NCBI RefSeq assembly: GCF_000143085.1
Contig: NC_014315.1
Span: 1,177,001 to 1,241,000, forward strand
Reading direction: 5' to 3'
Length of the DNA: 64,000 nucleotides
Source: Nitrosococcus watsonii C-113
GTDB taxonomy: Bacteria > Pseudomonadota > Gammaproteobacteria > Nitrosococcales > Nitrosococcaceae
The notes below the pieces were generated by a model. That model was not told the DNA's origin, did not search any database, and saw only the letters and a program-made list of their open reading frames with translations. The position numbers were made by a program, and so were the translations under genes. Shown here in pieces: positions 42,897-53,212 of this stretch. Position 1 is the first letter of the stretch. Each line of letters begins with the position of its first letter.

Positions 42897-45890
42897 ATGG
42901 TAGATTCCGCGCTTAGCAAGGCAAGTACTTCCTCGTCCTGGGTCGGAAAACGATGGGTACGCAACACTGCTTTAGGGGTGGTAATTATACTTCTTATCTA
43001 TACCTTGGTTGGTTTTTTCCTAGCCCCTTATTTGCTAGAGAAGAAACTGATCAATTCCTTAAAAGAAGATTTGGGTGTAGAAGCAAAAGTTAAGGGAATC
43101 ACGTTGAATCCCTATGCGTTGACTCTAGCAGTTAATGATTTTTCCTTTCACAAGCCGGGGCAGCCTAAGCTGTTTGGTTTTAAGCAATTCTATGCTAATT
43201 TTGAGCTTTCAAGTATCTTTCGTAAAGCATGGACCTTCCAAAAAATTAGTCTAACTAAACCTTATCTGAGGTTGCAAATCAATAAAAATGGTCAGGTTAA
43301 CCTTGCAGAATTATTGCCTACGGCTGAAACGCCGGTGCCAAAAGAGAATAAAAAAGAAGTACCGTTAATAAGCGATCAGATTCTCATCACTGGAGGGAAT
43401 ATCGATTTCATTGATTTGACTCAACCTACTCCCTTTAAAAAATATCTGGAAGCGGCTGATGTGGATTTAAGGAATTTTAGTACCTTACCCGAGAATGATG
43501 GTAGTTATTCCTTTAAGGTCGCCACCCGAGCGGGGGGAATCCTGCATTGGAAGGGAAAAGTCGCCCTAAACCCTTTACGCTCTAAAGGACATTTTAAACT
43601 TATGAGAGTTAAAGCCCGCGCACCATGGAAGTACTTTCGCGACCAAGTAGCCTTTGAAATCATCAGCGGCCGGATTGGTGGGCGTGCAAACTACACCCTG
43701 GAGAGGCAGGAAGGGGCGCTACAGCTTAGTTTGGATGGGGTAACGTTTGCCTTGACCCAATTAGGACTTAAGCCTAAAAAAGGAGATAGGGAAATTCTTA
43801 CGATACCAAAATTCGGATTTTCCGGAGGGCAGCTACGATGGCCAGAAAAAATCATTGGGGTTAAGTTTGTCTACATGGGCGGGACTCATTTACGAGCCTG
43901 GATGAACAAACAAGGCGTATTAAACTGGCAAAAATTATTCAAAAATAAAACAGCCGAAAAAAAAATGACGGATTCGACCGCTAATTCTCCATCTTCAAGC
44001 TGGCGGGCGGCGATAAAAAAAATCAAGGTTGAAAACGTTAGTGCCAGCCTGCAAGATCGCACGACCGAGCCATCAGCCGCGCTGAATGTTAGCGATTTGG
44101 GTTTGCAGCTTATTAATGTTACTACCATACCCGGTCTGAAATCTGATTTTAATTTGCAATTTCACCTTAACAAGCAAGGTCAGTTTTTAGCTCGAGGTCA
44201 TGTCATGGCGTTGCCCCCGTCCGCTGATTTAGAAATCCACCTAGAACCCCTTTCCCTGTTGCCTTTCCAGCCCTATCTGAACCGTTTTCTTAAACTGAAG
44301 CTGATTTCAGGTAACCTGGAGGTAAAGGGAAATATCGCCTACGCTCAAAGTAATAATGCTCCTAACTTACAGTTTAAGGGCAAACTGGCTCTGCAAAAAT
44401 TCGCCACGGAGGATACTTTGCTAGATAAGCGTTTGCTAGCGTGGGATAATCTAAAATTTGAACAGGTATTGGTTGATTTATTTCCTTCTCGCATTCATAT
44501 CGCCAATATAGCATTGGATGCTCCTTACGGAAAAGTGACGATTAACAAGAATAAAAAAATCAATATCAAAGAAGTATTAAGTCCCTTAGCAGAGAAGCAA
44601 GCCAACCAGCCTGTGACTCCTTCCTCTACTTCCGCATCCAAACCGTTTCCTATTGCTATTGATTCAATTCGAATTAAAAAGGGTTCGGCTGATTTTGACG
44701 ATCTAAGCGTATTTCCGAAATTCTCCATGGGTATCCATTCGCTTCAGAGTGAGATCAAAAATTTATCCTCGACGGGCCAAGGTAGAACTTCCATTTCTTT
44801 GAAGGGAACGGTGGAGTCCTATGGAGAAATGAGCATGACAGGAAAGAGTGATCTCTTTGATCTAGAACGCGCCACCGAGTTCAGTGCCCTTGTTAGGAAT
44901 ATTGCTCTTCCTGAATTTACGCCTTATGCAGTGGAATTTTTGGGATACCCGATAGAGAAGGGGAAATTATCCCTTGATCTCAGTTATCAGATCAAAGAAG
45001 ACCAAATCCAGGGTAAGAATGGGATTCTATTGAAAAACTTGGATCTAGGAAAAAAAGTTGAAAGTCCAAAAACCATCGATGCGCCCATAAAGCTTGCAAT
45101 TGGATTGCTTAAGGATTCCCAAGGGAAAATTGATATTCAGGTACCTATTCAGGGGAATTTGAATGCCCCCCAGTTTAGCTATGGGCACCTTATCGGTGGG
45201 GCCTTGACGGGTATTATTGGTAAGGCCATTTCCTCGCCGTTTAGAGTGTTAGGAAATTTAGTCGGCGCTAAAGAAGATGTAGATTTGGGATTTATTGAAT
45301 TTGGACCTATGAGTAGTAAATTGTTACCTCCGGCCCAGGAGAAGCTTTTACAGCTGGCTCAGGCTCTAAAGAAACGTCCGGAATTGCAGTTACAGATACA
45401 AGGCAAGTATGATCCTATCACGGACTCTAATGCTTTAAAAAAAGAAAAGTTTGAAGCAATTCTATCAGATCAACTTAAACAGCAAAGCGGTGCTTCTTCG
45501 GACGAAAAAGAGAATGCCCTTGCCCGGCAGCAAGCATTAGAGCAGCTTTATTTAAAGCAGTTTTCTATTAAGTCTCTTAATCAGCAACGCACTCAATATG
45601 GACTTCAACCAGTGAAGGCAGGCGAGGGAAGCATTGAGTCAAGTACTACTTCTTCTCTAGGGAAAGAATCCTCTTCCTATTGCAAAGCACTTGAGAAAAA
45701 ACTTATTGAATCACAGCCAGTCAGTGAAAATAAACTCCAGCAGCTAGGGCAGGAACGGGCAAATACCATTAAGTCATATCTGGTCAATAAGGGTGATATT
45801 CCGCAAAAACGCCTAGAGATCCTTCAAACCGAATCGACTCGATCACCGGCGAAAGATTTCGTCCGTTGCCAGCTTCATCTCAATAGTTAG
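42897..45890 (+). CDS. DUF748 (AsmA-like) inner-membrane/periplasmic protein
   Basis: A 997-residue protein. One N-terminal transmembrane helix (TALGVVIILLIYTLVGFFLAPYLLEKKL) anchors a very large beta-rich domain. KGITLNPYALTLAVNDFSFH, FANFELSSIF-like and DLTQPTPFKKYLE segments, repeats of the NKNGQVNLAELLP kind, and the late QVPIQGNLNAPQFSYG segment are typical of DUF748 proteins in the AsmA/TamB/YdbH superfamily. That superfamily is proposed to bridge the envelope for phospholipid transport, which I give as background only. The last 200 residues are Gln/Lys/Glu-rich and end in a peptide containing ERANTIKSYLVNKGDI, like an OmpA-type tail. It is followed 40 bases later by a phosphoesterase gene. 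Confidence 0.83.
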   Translation: MVDSALSKASTSSSWVGKRWVRNTALGVVIILLIYTLVGFFLAPYLLEKKLINSLKEDLGVEAKVKGITLNPYALTLAVNDFSFHKPGQPKLFGFKQFYANFELSSIFRKAWTFQKISLTKPYLRLQINKNGQVNLAELLPTAETPVPKENKKEVPLISDQILITGGNIDFIDLTQPTPFKKYLEAADVDLRNFSTLPENDGSYSFKVATRAGGILHWKGKVALNPLRSKGHFKLMRVKARAPWKYFRDQVAFEIISGRIGGRANYTLERQEGALQLSLDGVTFALTQLGLKPKKGDREILTIPKFGFSGGQLRWPEKIIGVKFVYMGGTHLRAWMNKQGVLNWQKLFKNKTAEKKMTDSTANSPSSSWRAAIKKIKVENVSASLQDRTTEPSAALNVSDLGLQLINVTTIPGLKSDFNLQFHLNKQGQFLARGHVMALPPSADLEIHLEPLSLLPFQPYLNRFLKLKLISGNLEVKGNIAYAQSNNAPNLQFKGKLALQKFATEDTLLDKRLLAWDNLKFEQVLVDLFPSRIHIANIALDAPYGKVTINKNKKINIKEVLSPLAEKQANQPVTPSSTSASKPFPIAIDSIRIKKGSADFDDLSVFPKFSMGIHSLQSEIKNLSSTGQGRTSISLKGTVESYGEMSMTGKSDLFDLERATEFSALVRNIALPEFTPYAVEFLGYPIEKGKLSLDLSYQIKEDQIQGKNGILLKNLDLGKKVESPKTIDAPIKLAIGLLKDSQGKIDIQVPIQGNLNAPQFSYGHLIGGALTGIIGKAISSPFRVLGNLVGAKEDVDLGFIEFGPMSSKLLPPAQEKLLQLAQALKKRPELQLQIQGKYDPITDSNALKKEKFEAILSDQLKQQSGASSDEKENALARQQALEQLYLKQFSIKSLNQQRTQYGLQPVKAGEGSIESSTTSSLGKESSSYCKALEKKLIESQPVSENKLQQLGQERANTIKSYLVNKGDIPQKRLEILQTESTRSPAKDFVRCQLHLNS

Positions 45891-45930
45891 AATTTAGAGA
45901 CGGGAACTTGATAAAGTTTTATAATTCCTT

Positions 45931-46821
45931 ATGTTGAATCTTGTACACATCTCTGATCTTCACTTTGGGAACCCTTTTTTGCCTGAGATTGGTGAGGCCT
46001 TACTGCATAAAATTAATAGCTTATCTCCCGATCTTCTGGTGATTAGTGGTGATATCACCCAGCGGGCCAAACCAGAAGAATTTAGGGCGGCCAAGGCTTA
46101 TCTGGATCGTATGCCCCCGATACCCCAGCTAGTAGTTCCTGGGAACCATGACATCCCTCTTTATCGAATTTTTGAAAGACTTTTTCAGCCTTATAAACTT
46201 TATTGTCGTTATATTTCTGAGTCGCGTAATACCGTACTGCGGCAAAATAATGCTGTCATTGTAGGTTTAGATTCTACTAATCCCTATTTTGCGTTTACTA
46301 ACGGTCGAATTCGCCGAGAGCAATTAGATTTTTGTGCTGAGGCATTTGCCACGGCATCGCCGGAAACAGCGAGAATTGTAGTCACCCACCATCATTTTGC
46401 GCCAGCACCGGATTATAAAGGCGGTGAAATAATGCCTAAGGCTAAACGGGCGCTGGATTTTTTTACTGGACTAAAGGTTGATCTTATCCTGGCGGGTCAT
46501 TTACACCGTGCTTATATAGGAAATTCATTGGATGTTTACCCGGGGGAAGATCGGGAGCATGGTATCATTATCGCTCAATGTGGCACGAGTACTTCACGGC
46601 GTGGCAGGGTGCGGGAGCAAGAAAAGAACTCGTTTAACCGGATAGAAATTATGAAGGATACCATTCGTATTTTTCATTACATGTATTTTACAGATTATAA
46701 AGACTTTCATCCAACGGCCCAGCATGAATTTGCTCGGCTAAGCCAGCGTAATTACTTAGCGGAGAGTTCCCTCGATAAAAATAATAAAGAAAAGCTGCAT
46801 ACCGATTCAGGAAAAATCTAA
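45931..46821 (+). CDS. Calcineurin-like metallophosphoesterase
   Basis: A 296-residue hydrolase with all five metallophosphoesterase motifs: HISDLHFG at the N-terminus, VISGDITQ, VPGNHDIP, VVTHHHFAPAP and LAGHLHRAY. The arrangement matches the CpdA/Icc subfamily of 3',5'-cyclic nucleotide phosphodiesterases and related enzymes; the substrate could also be another phosphodiester such as a lipid phosphate. It lies 40 bases downstream of the DUF748 gene on the same strand. Confidence 0.88.
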   Translation: MLNLVHISDLHFGNPFLPEIGEALLHKINSLSPDLLVISGDITQRAKPEEFRAAKAYLDRMPPIPQLVVPGNHDIPLYRIFERLFQPYKLYCRYISESRNTVLRQNNAVIVGLDSTNPYFAFTNGRIRREQLDFCAEAFATASPETARIVVTHHHFAPAPDYKGGEIMPKAKRALDFFTGLKVDLILAGHLHRAYIGNSLDVYPGEDREHGIIIAQCGTSTSRRGRVREQEKNSFNRIEIMKDTIRIFHYMYFTDYKDFHPTAQHEFARLSQRNYLAESSLDKNNKEKLHTDSGKI

Positions 46822-46939
46822 TTTTCTATGGTAAGGCGAGGATGCCGCTAGAAAAATTCATTAAAATAATAAGGAACATTTTTGTAATAGGCGGCTTTGC
46901 TTTGTTCTACTCGCCACTAATGGGCATTGGTGCTTATAT

Positions 46940-47692
46940 ATGAATGCTAGGCAAGGATGGAATCCGAGAGACTATGCTAGAAATGCACGGTTTGTGTCAG
47001 ATCTAGGGATGCCAGTGCTGGAGTGGTTAAATCCAAAGGCGAATGAGCGCATTCTTGATTTAGGTTGCGGTGATGGGGCACTGTTAGCAGAGTTAGCAGA
47101 ACGAGGATGTTCCGTAGTGGGGGTAGACAGCAGTCCAGAATTCATTAATACAGTAAAAGCCCAAACCCTAGAGGCTTATCTGATGGATGGTGAGCGGCTC
47201 CAGTTCGAGCAGGAATTCGACGCTGTTTTCAGCAACGCCGCTCTGCATTGGATGAAAAAGTCTGCTGCCGTAATAAGGGGCGTTTGGAAAGCGTTGGTTC
47301 CAGGTGGAAGATTTGTTGGAGAGATGGGAGGGCAAGGGAATATACAGACTATTGTAACCGCTCTGTATCAGGCGCTGGAGCAGCGGGGAATCGATCCCTA
47401 TTCTTTAAACCCATGGTATTTCCCTGCTGCTGAAGAATACCGGTACCAACTTGAATCCATGGGTTTTCAGGTGAAGCGGATCGTTTTATTTGAACGTCCC
47501 ACTCCGCTACCTACGGATATGAGAGGGTGGCTTATGACCTTTGGCGCGTCTTTTACAGCGAGTCTGCCCAAAGCTGAACAACCCGCGTTCATTAATGAAG
47601 TGTGTGCTGCGCTACAAGCTAAATTGCATCATGGTAACGGTCAATGGATAGCCGACTATATGCGCCTCCGTTTCGAAGCCTATAAACCTTAA
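46940..47692 (+). CDS. Class I SAM-dependent methyltransferase
   Basis: A 250-residue soluble methyltransferase. The SAM site is ILDLGCGDGALLAELAERG near residue 35, followed by VVGVDSSPEFI (acidic loop), FDAVFSNAALHWM (motif IV) and VPGGRFVGEMGGQGN. This wording is that of the UbiE/trans-aconitate-methyltransferase-like group of small-molecule methyltransferases. It precedes the ABC-F gene by 28 bases, which may mean co-transcription. Substrate unknown. Confidence 0.85.
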   Translation: MNARQGWNPRDYARNARFVSDLGMPVLEWLNPKANERILDLGCGDGALLAELAERGCSVVGVDSSPEFINTVKAQTLEAYLMDGERLQFEQEFDAVFSNAALHWMKKSAAVIRGVWKALVPGGRFVGEMGGQGNIQTIVTALYQALEQRGIDPYSLNPWYFPAAEEYRYQLESMGFQVKRIVLFERPTPLPTDMRGWLMTFGASFTASLPKAEQPAFINEVCAALQAKLHHGNGQWIADYMRLRFEAYKP

Positions 47693-47720
47693 TTACTCAA
47701 TACGTATTTGCTAGATCACG

Positions 47721-49517
47721 ATGCCCTCAACTCTTCTTATTAGTAGTCAGAATATTAGCAAATCTTATGGAACCCATGGGTTGTTTTCTGGTATTTCCTT
47801 GGGTTTTTTCTCGGATGAACGTTTAGGGTTAATTGGTCCTAATGGTTCTGGAAAATCCACCTTATTAAAAATTTTTGCAGGAATTGAGGCACCTGATTCA
47901 GGAAAAATCGTTCAGAAACGGGATGCACTGGTAGTCTATTTGCCCCAAGAGGATCACTTCGATCCGGAAGAAAGCATCGAAGAAATTTTATTCTCCTCCC
48001 TTTCAGAGGAACATAGAGAACCGGAGCACTACCAGCGTATTCGAGAAATGATCCGTCGGGTGGCATTTCCGGACGGGGTGCAAAAGGTTGGTACATTATC
48101 GGGGGGATGGCGTAAACGACTTGCTATTAGTCGGGCGCTTTTACAGGAACCGGATTTATTGCTGATGGATGAGCCTACCAACCATTTGGATATGGAAGGA
48201 ATTTTATGGTTGGAGGAACTGTTGAAACAAGCTTCCTTTGCTTTTGTGCTGGTGAGTCATGATCGCTATTTTTTGGAAAACGCGACCAATCGCATTGTGG
48301 AGCTAAACCCACAATATTCTGAAGGCTTCCTAAAAGTGGAAGGAAATTACAGTAGTTTCCTGCAAAAGCGGGAAGGGCTTGTTCAGCAACAGGCCCAACA
48401 GGAAATGGTGCTTTCCAATAAGGTACAGCGAGAGTTGGCATGGTTACGGAGAGGTCCTAAGGCCCGAACCTCGAAAGCACGCTATCGTCTTGATAGTGCC
48501 CAGCAGATGGAAGATGAATTAAATACGGTAAAAGCCCGTAATGCTCAAGGTCGAACTGCGAGAATTGATTTCGAGGCGACCGAGCGGAAAACCAAGAAAC
48601 TTCTAGAGGCCCGCGATATTGGCATTAGCCGCGGCGGAAAAAGGCTTTTTTCTCATCTTAGCCTACAGCTTTCCCCAGGCAAGTGCGTAGGTGTATTAGG
48701 GCAGAATGGAAGCGGTAAAAGTACCCTGATTCAGCTACTAACGGGCGAGCTAATGCCTGAATCCGGCACTATTCAATGGGCAGAGGGTGTTCAAATAGCG
48801 ACTTTCGATCAAAAGCGGGAGCAGTTAAATTTTACTCAAACCTTAAAAGAAGCTTTATGTCCTTTAGGAGATCAGGTGATTTTCCAGGGAAGTACTTTCC
48901 ATGTGGCTTCCTGGGCAAAACGTTTTCTGTTTCCAAGCGAAAAATTGAAACTTCCTATTTCCCAACTGTCTGGTGGCGAGCAAGCCCGCGTTTTGCTCGC
49001 TAATTTAATGCTGAAACCGGCGGATATCTTATTATTAGATGAGCCTACTAATGATCTGGATATTCCCACCCTTGAGGTGCTGGAAGAGAGTTTACGAGAT
49101 TTTCCTGGCGCTATTGTTCTCATTACCCATGATCGTTTTCTGCTGGATCGTCTTAGTGGCATATTGCTTTACCTAGATGGCAAGGGAAAGGCGGAGTTCT
49201 TTGCTGATTATTACCAATGGTTTGAGGCTAGAAAGTTACGTCCTTCCAACAGAGTTTCCCCTGATCGCGCTTTCCCGTCTAAGCAGGAAACGGCTCATGG
49301 TTTAAGCTATGAAGAACGAAAAGAACTTAACCGAATTGAGAAAAAAATTTCAAAGGCAGAGCAAGCCCTGGAAACCTTTCAGGAACGTCTTCATGATCCT
49401 GAAATCATGAGCGACTCTGAACGCTTAACAGCGTTATACGCACAGCTACAAGAGTCGAGAAATAAGGTTGATCAGCTATATCAGCGATGGGAAGAATTAG
49501 AATCACTAAGACCGTAA
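47721..49517 (+). CDS. uup: ABC-F ATPase (Uup-like)
   Basis: A 598-residue soluble protein with two ABC domains and no membrane part. First domain: Walker [10 protein letters not shown], signature LSGGWRKR, Walker [13 protein letters not shown]. Second domain: [17 protein letters not shown] and [11 protein letters not shown]. The region between them is the charged P-site tRNA-interacting motif linker of ABC-F proteins. The last 70 residues ([19 protein letters not shown] and on) form the coiled-coil C-terminal domain typical of Uup. Uup acts with ribosomes or branched DNA and raises accuracy of transposon excision; which of these applies here is not shown. Confidence 0.9.
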   Translation: MPSTLLISSQNISKSYGTHGLFSGISLGFFSDERLGLIGPNGSGKSTLLKIFAGIEAPDSGKIVQKRDALVVYLPQEDHFDPEESIEEILFSSLSEEHREPEHYQRIREMIRRVAFPDGVQKVGTLSGGWRKRLAISRALLQEPDLLLMDEPTNHLDMEGILWLEELLKQASFAFVLVSHDRYFLENATNRIVELNPQYSEGFLKVEGNYSSFLQKREGLVQQQAQQEMVLSNKVQRELAWLRRGPKARTSKARYRLDSAQQMEDELNTVKARNAQGRTARIDFEATERKTKKLLEARDIGISRGGKRLFSHLSLQLSPGKCVGVLGQNGSGKSTLIQLLTGELMPESGTIQWAEGVQIATFDQKREQLNFTQTLKEALCPLGDQVIFQGSTFHVASWAKRFLFPSEKLKLPISQLSGGEQARVLLANLMLKPADILLLDEPTNDLDIPTLEVLEESLRDFPGAIVLITHDRFLLDRLSGILLYLDGKGKAEFFADYYQWFEARKLRPSNRVSPDRAFPSKQETAHGLSYEERKELNRIEKKISKAEQALETFQERLHDPEIMSDSERLTALYAQLQESRNKVDQLYQRWEELESLRP

Positions 49518-50169
49518 TTTGTGCGCGAGCTTTTTGGGCTGACTCGGATATGAAATAGAAATATATCAAACGCCCTATATGATTATGAGCGGCAAAAGGC
49601 CAATATTTTTCCCCCATTCCAATGCTTAGCGGTGATTTGGATTTTTATTAACTGCTTAAAGCATCGGTTTCATCCTCCCTCCCCATTAACCGGCAACCAT
49701 AAAAACACCAAAACCGATCTTTTGTTAGGGCGTCTTAAGAATGGTTGCTCTATGCTGAACCCCATGCCAGTAGTTTCCGCTGAGCCTATCTGCTGCGGTG
49801 ATTGCGCTTTAAGTTCTACCTTTACTTTCTTCTTAGTATTTGTTGCCGTACACACTTTTCTCGCTTTTCTTAGATTATCCGAGTTTCTGTGTCCAGGATG
49901 GTCTAGTCATTTCAGGTGTAGTTTATAGATTTGTAAGCAATCTATTTCATGATTACAATCATTTTTGAGAATAAGCTTAATGCTGATTCTTGAGGGGGTT
50001 CAGGAATTTTTTTCTAATCGTTAGAATAAATTGCGTTAGCGTATCGCTTCTTTAAAGTTAGACTAGAGTAATTAACTGATATTCCTGGATAAATCATGAA
50101 ATTGATACTATTAATATAAATTCGCTTCCATATTTTTATGCGCCCACCATATTATTAGGAGAGAGAAGA
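49518..50169. other. Long intergenic region upstream of cytochrome c peroxidase
   Basis: About 650 A+T-rich bases. A 98-codon frame at 49632-49928 has no recognisable domain and no good start signal, so I do not call it a gene. A 14-bp palindrome ATGATT-AC-AATCAT lies at 49949-49962, about 208 bases before the peroxidase ATG, and looks like an operator half-site. An AGGAGAG Shine-Dalgarno precedes the ATG at 50170. Confidence 0.55.
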
Positions 50170-51246
50170 ATGAAAAAATTTGCTTTCTGTTTAGTGCTGA
50201 TAATAGGAACGGCTTATGCTAGCCATGTTCTTGCCAAAAAGCATGGTGACGAGCTGATGCAGCAGGCCCAGTCCCTATTTAAACCGATTCCCACCGAGCT
50301 GCAGGAGATAGAGGGAATTACGCTGACGCCAGAGAGGATTGAGCTGGGTAAATGGCTTTATTTTGATCCTCGCCTCTCCAGAAGCTGGCTAATTAGCTGT
50401 AATACTTGCCATAATCTTGCCCTTGGTGGAGTGGATCTAGAAGAAACTTCTATTGGCCATGGATGGGCAAAGGGACCCCGTAATGCGCCTACGGTACTCA
50501 ATTCCGTATTCAATTTTGCTCAATTCTGGGATGGGCGGGCGGAAGATCTCCAAGCTCAGGCGAAAGGACCGGTGCAGGCGGGCGTAGAGATGAATAATAC
50601 GCCGGAGCGGGTGGAGCAGACTCTGAAAAGCATCCCGGAATATGTTCAGCGCTTTCGGAAGGCCTTTCCCGATGACTCTAACCCCGTCACTTTCGATAAT
50701 ATGGCGGATGCTATCGAAGCTTTTGAAGCCACTCTACTGACTCCTGGATCTCCTTTTGATCAATACCTTAACGGTGATTCCCAGGTACTGTCGAAAGCAC
50801 AAAAAAAGGGGCTTAAACTCTTTATGAATAAAGGCTGCTCAAGCTGCCACAATGGAATTAATGTGGGTGGGGGAAGCTATCAACCCTTTGGGGTTGTAGA
50901 AAAACCCGGCAGCAAAATTCTTCCGGAAAAAGATCAAGGGCGGTTTACGGTGACGGAAACAGCCAGCGATAAGTACGTTTTTAAAGTCCCTTCTTTGCGT
51001 AATATAGAGTTAACTCCTCCCTATTTTCATTCTGGACAGGTATGGGATCTAGAACAGGCAGTTGCTATTATGGGCTCATCACAGCTTGGTATAAAACTTA
51101 GCCGTAATGAAACCGCCGCTATTGTAACTTTCTTGAAAACCTTAACTGGCGAGCAACCCAGGGTGGAATATCCTATTCTTCCACCCCATACTAAAGGAAC
51201 TCCGCTGCCGGTGATCGGGGTTTCTAGCAATGCCGCCGGGCATTAA
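50170..51246 (+). CDS. ccpA: Diheme cytochrome c peroxidase
   Basis: A 358-residue periplasmic enzyme with a cleavable signal peptide (about 22 residues, ending in VLA). It has two heme c motifs, CNTCH at residues 77-81 and CSSCH at 223-227. Other family motifs are LGKWLYFDPRLSRS, FWDGRAEDLQAQA, GPVQAGVEM, FDQYLNGD, LRNIELTPPYFHSG and the ending region VAIMG. It reduces hydrogen peroxide with electrons from small cytochromes c. The MauG/methylamine branch is an alternative, but the loop GPVQAGVEMNN and the general layout fit bacterial CcpA. A strong terminator hairpin follows. Confidence 0.92.
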   Translation: MKKFAFCLVLIIGTAYASHVLAKKHGDELMQQAQSLFKPIPTELQEIEGITLTPERIELGKWLYFDPRLSRSWLISCNTCHNLALGGVDLEETSIGHGWAKGPRNAPTVLNSVFNFAQFWDGRAEDLQAQAKGPVQAGVEMNNTPERVEQTLKSIPEYVQRFRKAFPDDSNPVTFDNMADAIEAFEATLLTPGSPFDQYLNGDSQVLSKAQKKGLKLFMNKGCSSCHNGINVGGGSYQPFGVVEKPGSKILPEKDQGRFTVTETASDKYVFKVPSLRNIELTPPYFHSGQVWDLEQAVAIMGSSQLGIKLSRNETAAIVTFLKTLTGEQPRVEYPILPPHTKGTPLPVIGVSSNAAGH

Positions 51247-51297
51247 TTAATCGTGTTTAAATAATTCATACGCCTTTCAGTTAGGGCTGCAGGAAGC

Positions 51298-51331
51298 CTC
51301 CTCTTGAACCGCTTCGGCGATTCAAGAGGAG
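51298..51331 (+). terminator. Strong hairpin with TTCG tetraloop after cytochrome c peroxidase
   Basis: Perfect 11-base arms CTCCTCTTGAA (51298-51308) and TTCAAGAGGAG (51321-51331), extended after one C-A mismatch by CGC-TTCG-GCG, i.e. a very stable cTTCGg tetraloop. A T-rich tract (CTTTTTCTCTTT) follows on the + strand. It lies between convergent genes and may block transcription in both directions. Confidence 0.85.
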
Positions 51332-51350
51332 ATGGTGTATCTTTTTCTCT

Positions 51351-52013
51351 TTAGCGTTTTCGAGCTAAGGTTAGCCCATCAGCGATGGGGACCATGCTTA
51401 GGGTCACCCGTTCATCTTCAAGCCGGGCTAAATTAAAGGCACGGATAGCGCCCGTATCTTCATCGGTGAAGCTAGGGTCAATGACTCTTCCATTACGCAA
51501 TACATTGTCGACGGCGATGAGGCCGCCTGGCCGTAGTAGTTCCAGTGACCGCTGGTAGTAGTCTTCGTATTCTTCTTTCTTGGCATCGATAAAGGCAAAG
51601 TCAAAGGTGCCAGCTTCTCCCCCTTCGATAAGTTGATCGAGGGTTTCAATAGCGGGTCCCAAACGTAAATCGATTTTGTTGGCGACGCCTGCTCGTTGCC
51701 AGTAGCGCTGAGCAACCGCAGTCCAGTCAGGATTAATATCACAGGCCACAAGCCGTCCTGCCGAGGGGAGGGCAAGGGCTGTCCAAAGGGCGCTGTAGCC
51801 AGTGAAAACCCCTACTTCCAGGGTTTTTTGGGCGCCTAATAATTCTATGAGTAGAGCCATGAACTGCCCTTGCTCCGGGGAGATTTGCATATTGGCTCTA
51901 GGCATGGTTGCGGTTTCTTCTCGCAGCTCCCGCAGGATCGCCGACTCCCGCAGGGAAACGGAAAGCAAGTAATCGTAGAGATCATTGGTGATTTGGATTG
52001 TTTTCATGGACAT
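51351..52013 (-). CDS. O-methyltransferase (SAM-dependent)
   Basis: A 220-residue enzyme of the catechol/caffeoyl-CoA O-methyltransferase family. It has LEVGVFTGYSALWTALALP as the SAM site near residue 63, DINPDW as the acidic loop, and FDFAFIDAKKEEYEDYY with the metal-binding aspartate, followed by PGGLIAVDNVLRNG (second metal site). Bacterial members often methylate catechols or tRNA hydroxyuridine (TrmR-like); the substrate is not evident. It starts at an ATG at 52013 with AGGAG eleven bases upstream. It is convergent with the peroxidase gene and followed upstream by thiD on the same strand. Confidence 0.88.
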   Translation of the reverse strand: MSMKTIQITNDLYDYLLSVSLRESAILRELREETATMPRANMQISPEQGQFMALLIELLGAQKTLEVGVFTGYSALWTALALPSAGRLVACDINPDWTAVAQRYWQRAGVANKIDLRLGPAIETLDQLIEGGEAGTFDFAFIDAKKEEYEDYYQRSLELLRPGGLIAVDNVLRNGRVIDPSFTDEDTGAIRAFNLARLEDERVTLSMVPIADGLTLARKR

Positions 52014-52100
52014 GGACTGTTTTTCTCCTATTTAAAAATTAAGCTATTAAGTTTGCCTGCCCTGGGGGTGGATTAAAATTCGTAGGGTATTTGAGAAGGA

Positions 52101-52907
52101 TTAAATCCTAAATGGGCTTACAGTATGGGCATGGTTAAGGGGACCATAGCCTTTCCCATAGCCAGGAGCAAGGCGGATTGCCTCCTGCACATAAGCGTGA
52201 GCCCGCCGAACTGCCTCGGAAAGGGGGCGGTTTTGGGCAAGGCCAGTGGCAATAGCCGAAGCCAGTGTGCATCCTGTGCCGTGAGTGTGGGGAGAGACGA
52301 TACGTTGGACTTGGAAGCTTTCTTGATAATCTTGTGTCATCAGTAAATCATGAAGCTGATGACCGGGAAGATGCCCTCCTTTAAGCAGGACGCCGGCAGG
52401 ACCTAGGGCCAGCAATGCGTTGGCTGCCTGTGGCATGGCTTCGGGGTGATCGATTTTGCGACCGGAGAGCGCTTCGGCTTCCGGGATATTGGGCGTAATA
52501 AGGGTTGCCCGGGGGAGCAAGCGCTGCTTTAGTACACTGAGGGCTGCAGGATCGAGTAGGGAAGTGCTGTCTTTGGCTATCATGACCGGATCAAGAAGAA
52601 GAGGAATGTTCCCGGCCAGCTCATCTATAAGATTGGCGACTGCATCAATAACCGCCGTTGAATGCAGCATCCCGATTTTGATACAGTCGGCGCCAATATC
52701 CGTCAGTACTTGTTTTACTTGTTCCACAATAAAATCAGGTGCTATGGGCAATATCTTAGCGACTCCTTGGGTGTTTTGGGCTGTGAGGGCGGTAATCGCT
52801 GTGGCACCATAGCCTCCAAGGGCCGTCACGGTTTTAATATCCGCCTGGATTCCAGCGCCACCCCCCGAATCCGAGCCGGCAATGATCAGAACACGACCGC
52901 GCATCAC
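52101..52907 (-). CDS. thiD: Hydroxymethylpyrimidine/phosphomethylpyrimidine kinase
   Basis: A 268-residue ribokinase-fold kinase of thiamine biosynthesis that phosphorylates HMP and HMP-P. The N-terminal [20 protein letters not shown] and the C-terminal [19 protein letters not shown] (anion hole and catalytic aspartate region; here Cys replaces the ribokinase Asp, as is normal for ThiD) are diagnostic. Two ATGs at the start (52907 and 52904) are equally possible. It is divergent from the thiamine-diphosphate enzyme gene at 53213, a loose functional link only. Confidence 0.93.
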   Translation of the reverse strand: MMRGRVLIIAGSDSGGGAGIQADIKTVTALGGYGATAITALTAQNTQGVAKILPIAPDFIVEQVKQVLTDIGADCIKIGMLHSTAVIDAVANLIDELAGNIPLLLDPVMIAKDSTSLLDPAALSVLKQRLLPRATLITPNIPEAEALSGRKIDHPEAMPQAANALLALGPAGVLLKGGHLPGHQLHDLLMTQDYQESFQVQRIVSPHTHGTGCTLASAIATGLAQNRPLSEAVRRAHAYVQEAIRLAPGYGKGYGPLNHAHTVSPFRI

Positions 52908-53212
52908 CCGCTAAATTCCCCCGGATGGGTACCTGGCCGCCATCCGGTTGTTTGAGTCTTCCAACCTACTTTCTCGCTCATCCCCAAATTATATCTTCTG
53001 CCCTGCCCTTAAACCAGTTGATAGGCTTTTGCCCGGATGCTCTTTTTTTGATGCCGGGGGTTCCAATTCTATATCCAGCCTTAGGCGTTCTTCTAAATTT
53101 ATAAAGCTGTACTGGGCTCCTAGTTTCTAAAGTTACCCCTGAAAAGGTCGTTGCATAGAGTTATCAAAGGCGGTTTTTAAGAGTGAAAATTCTCTATGAG
53201 AGAGGGATATAA
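52908..53212. other. Divergent intergenic region, thiD and ThDP enzyme
   Basis: About 305 bases between two divergent genes; a promoter for each must lie here. I see no clear TPP riboswitch structure and no credible gene (a 60-codon frame at 52948-53130 is unlike any family). A GAGAGGGA Shine-Dalgarno precedes the GTG at 53213. Confidence 0.5.

Noticed and set aside
49632-49928. 98-codon frame in the gap before cytochrome c peroxidase
   Set aside because: No recognisable domain, no Shine-Dalgarno, and a composition like translated non-coding DNA.
52908-53212. TPP riboswitch upstream of thiD
   Set aside because: I could not find the conserved CUGAGA and ACCUGA-type core in this stretch on either strand.
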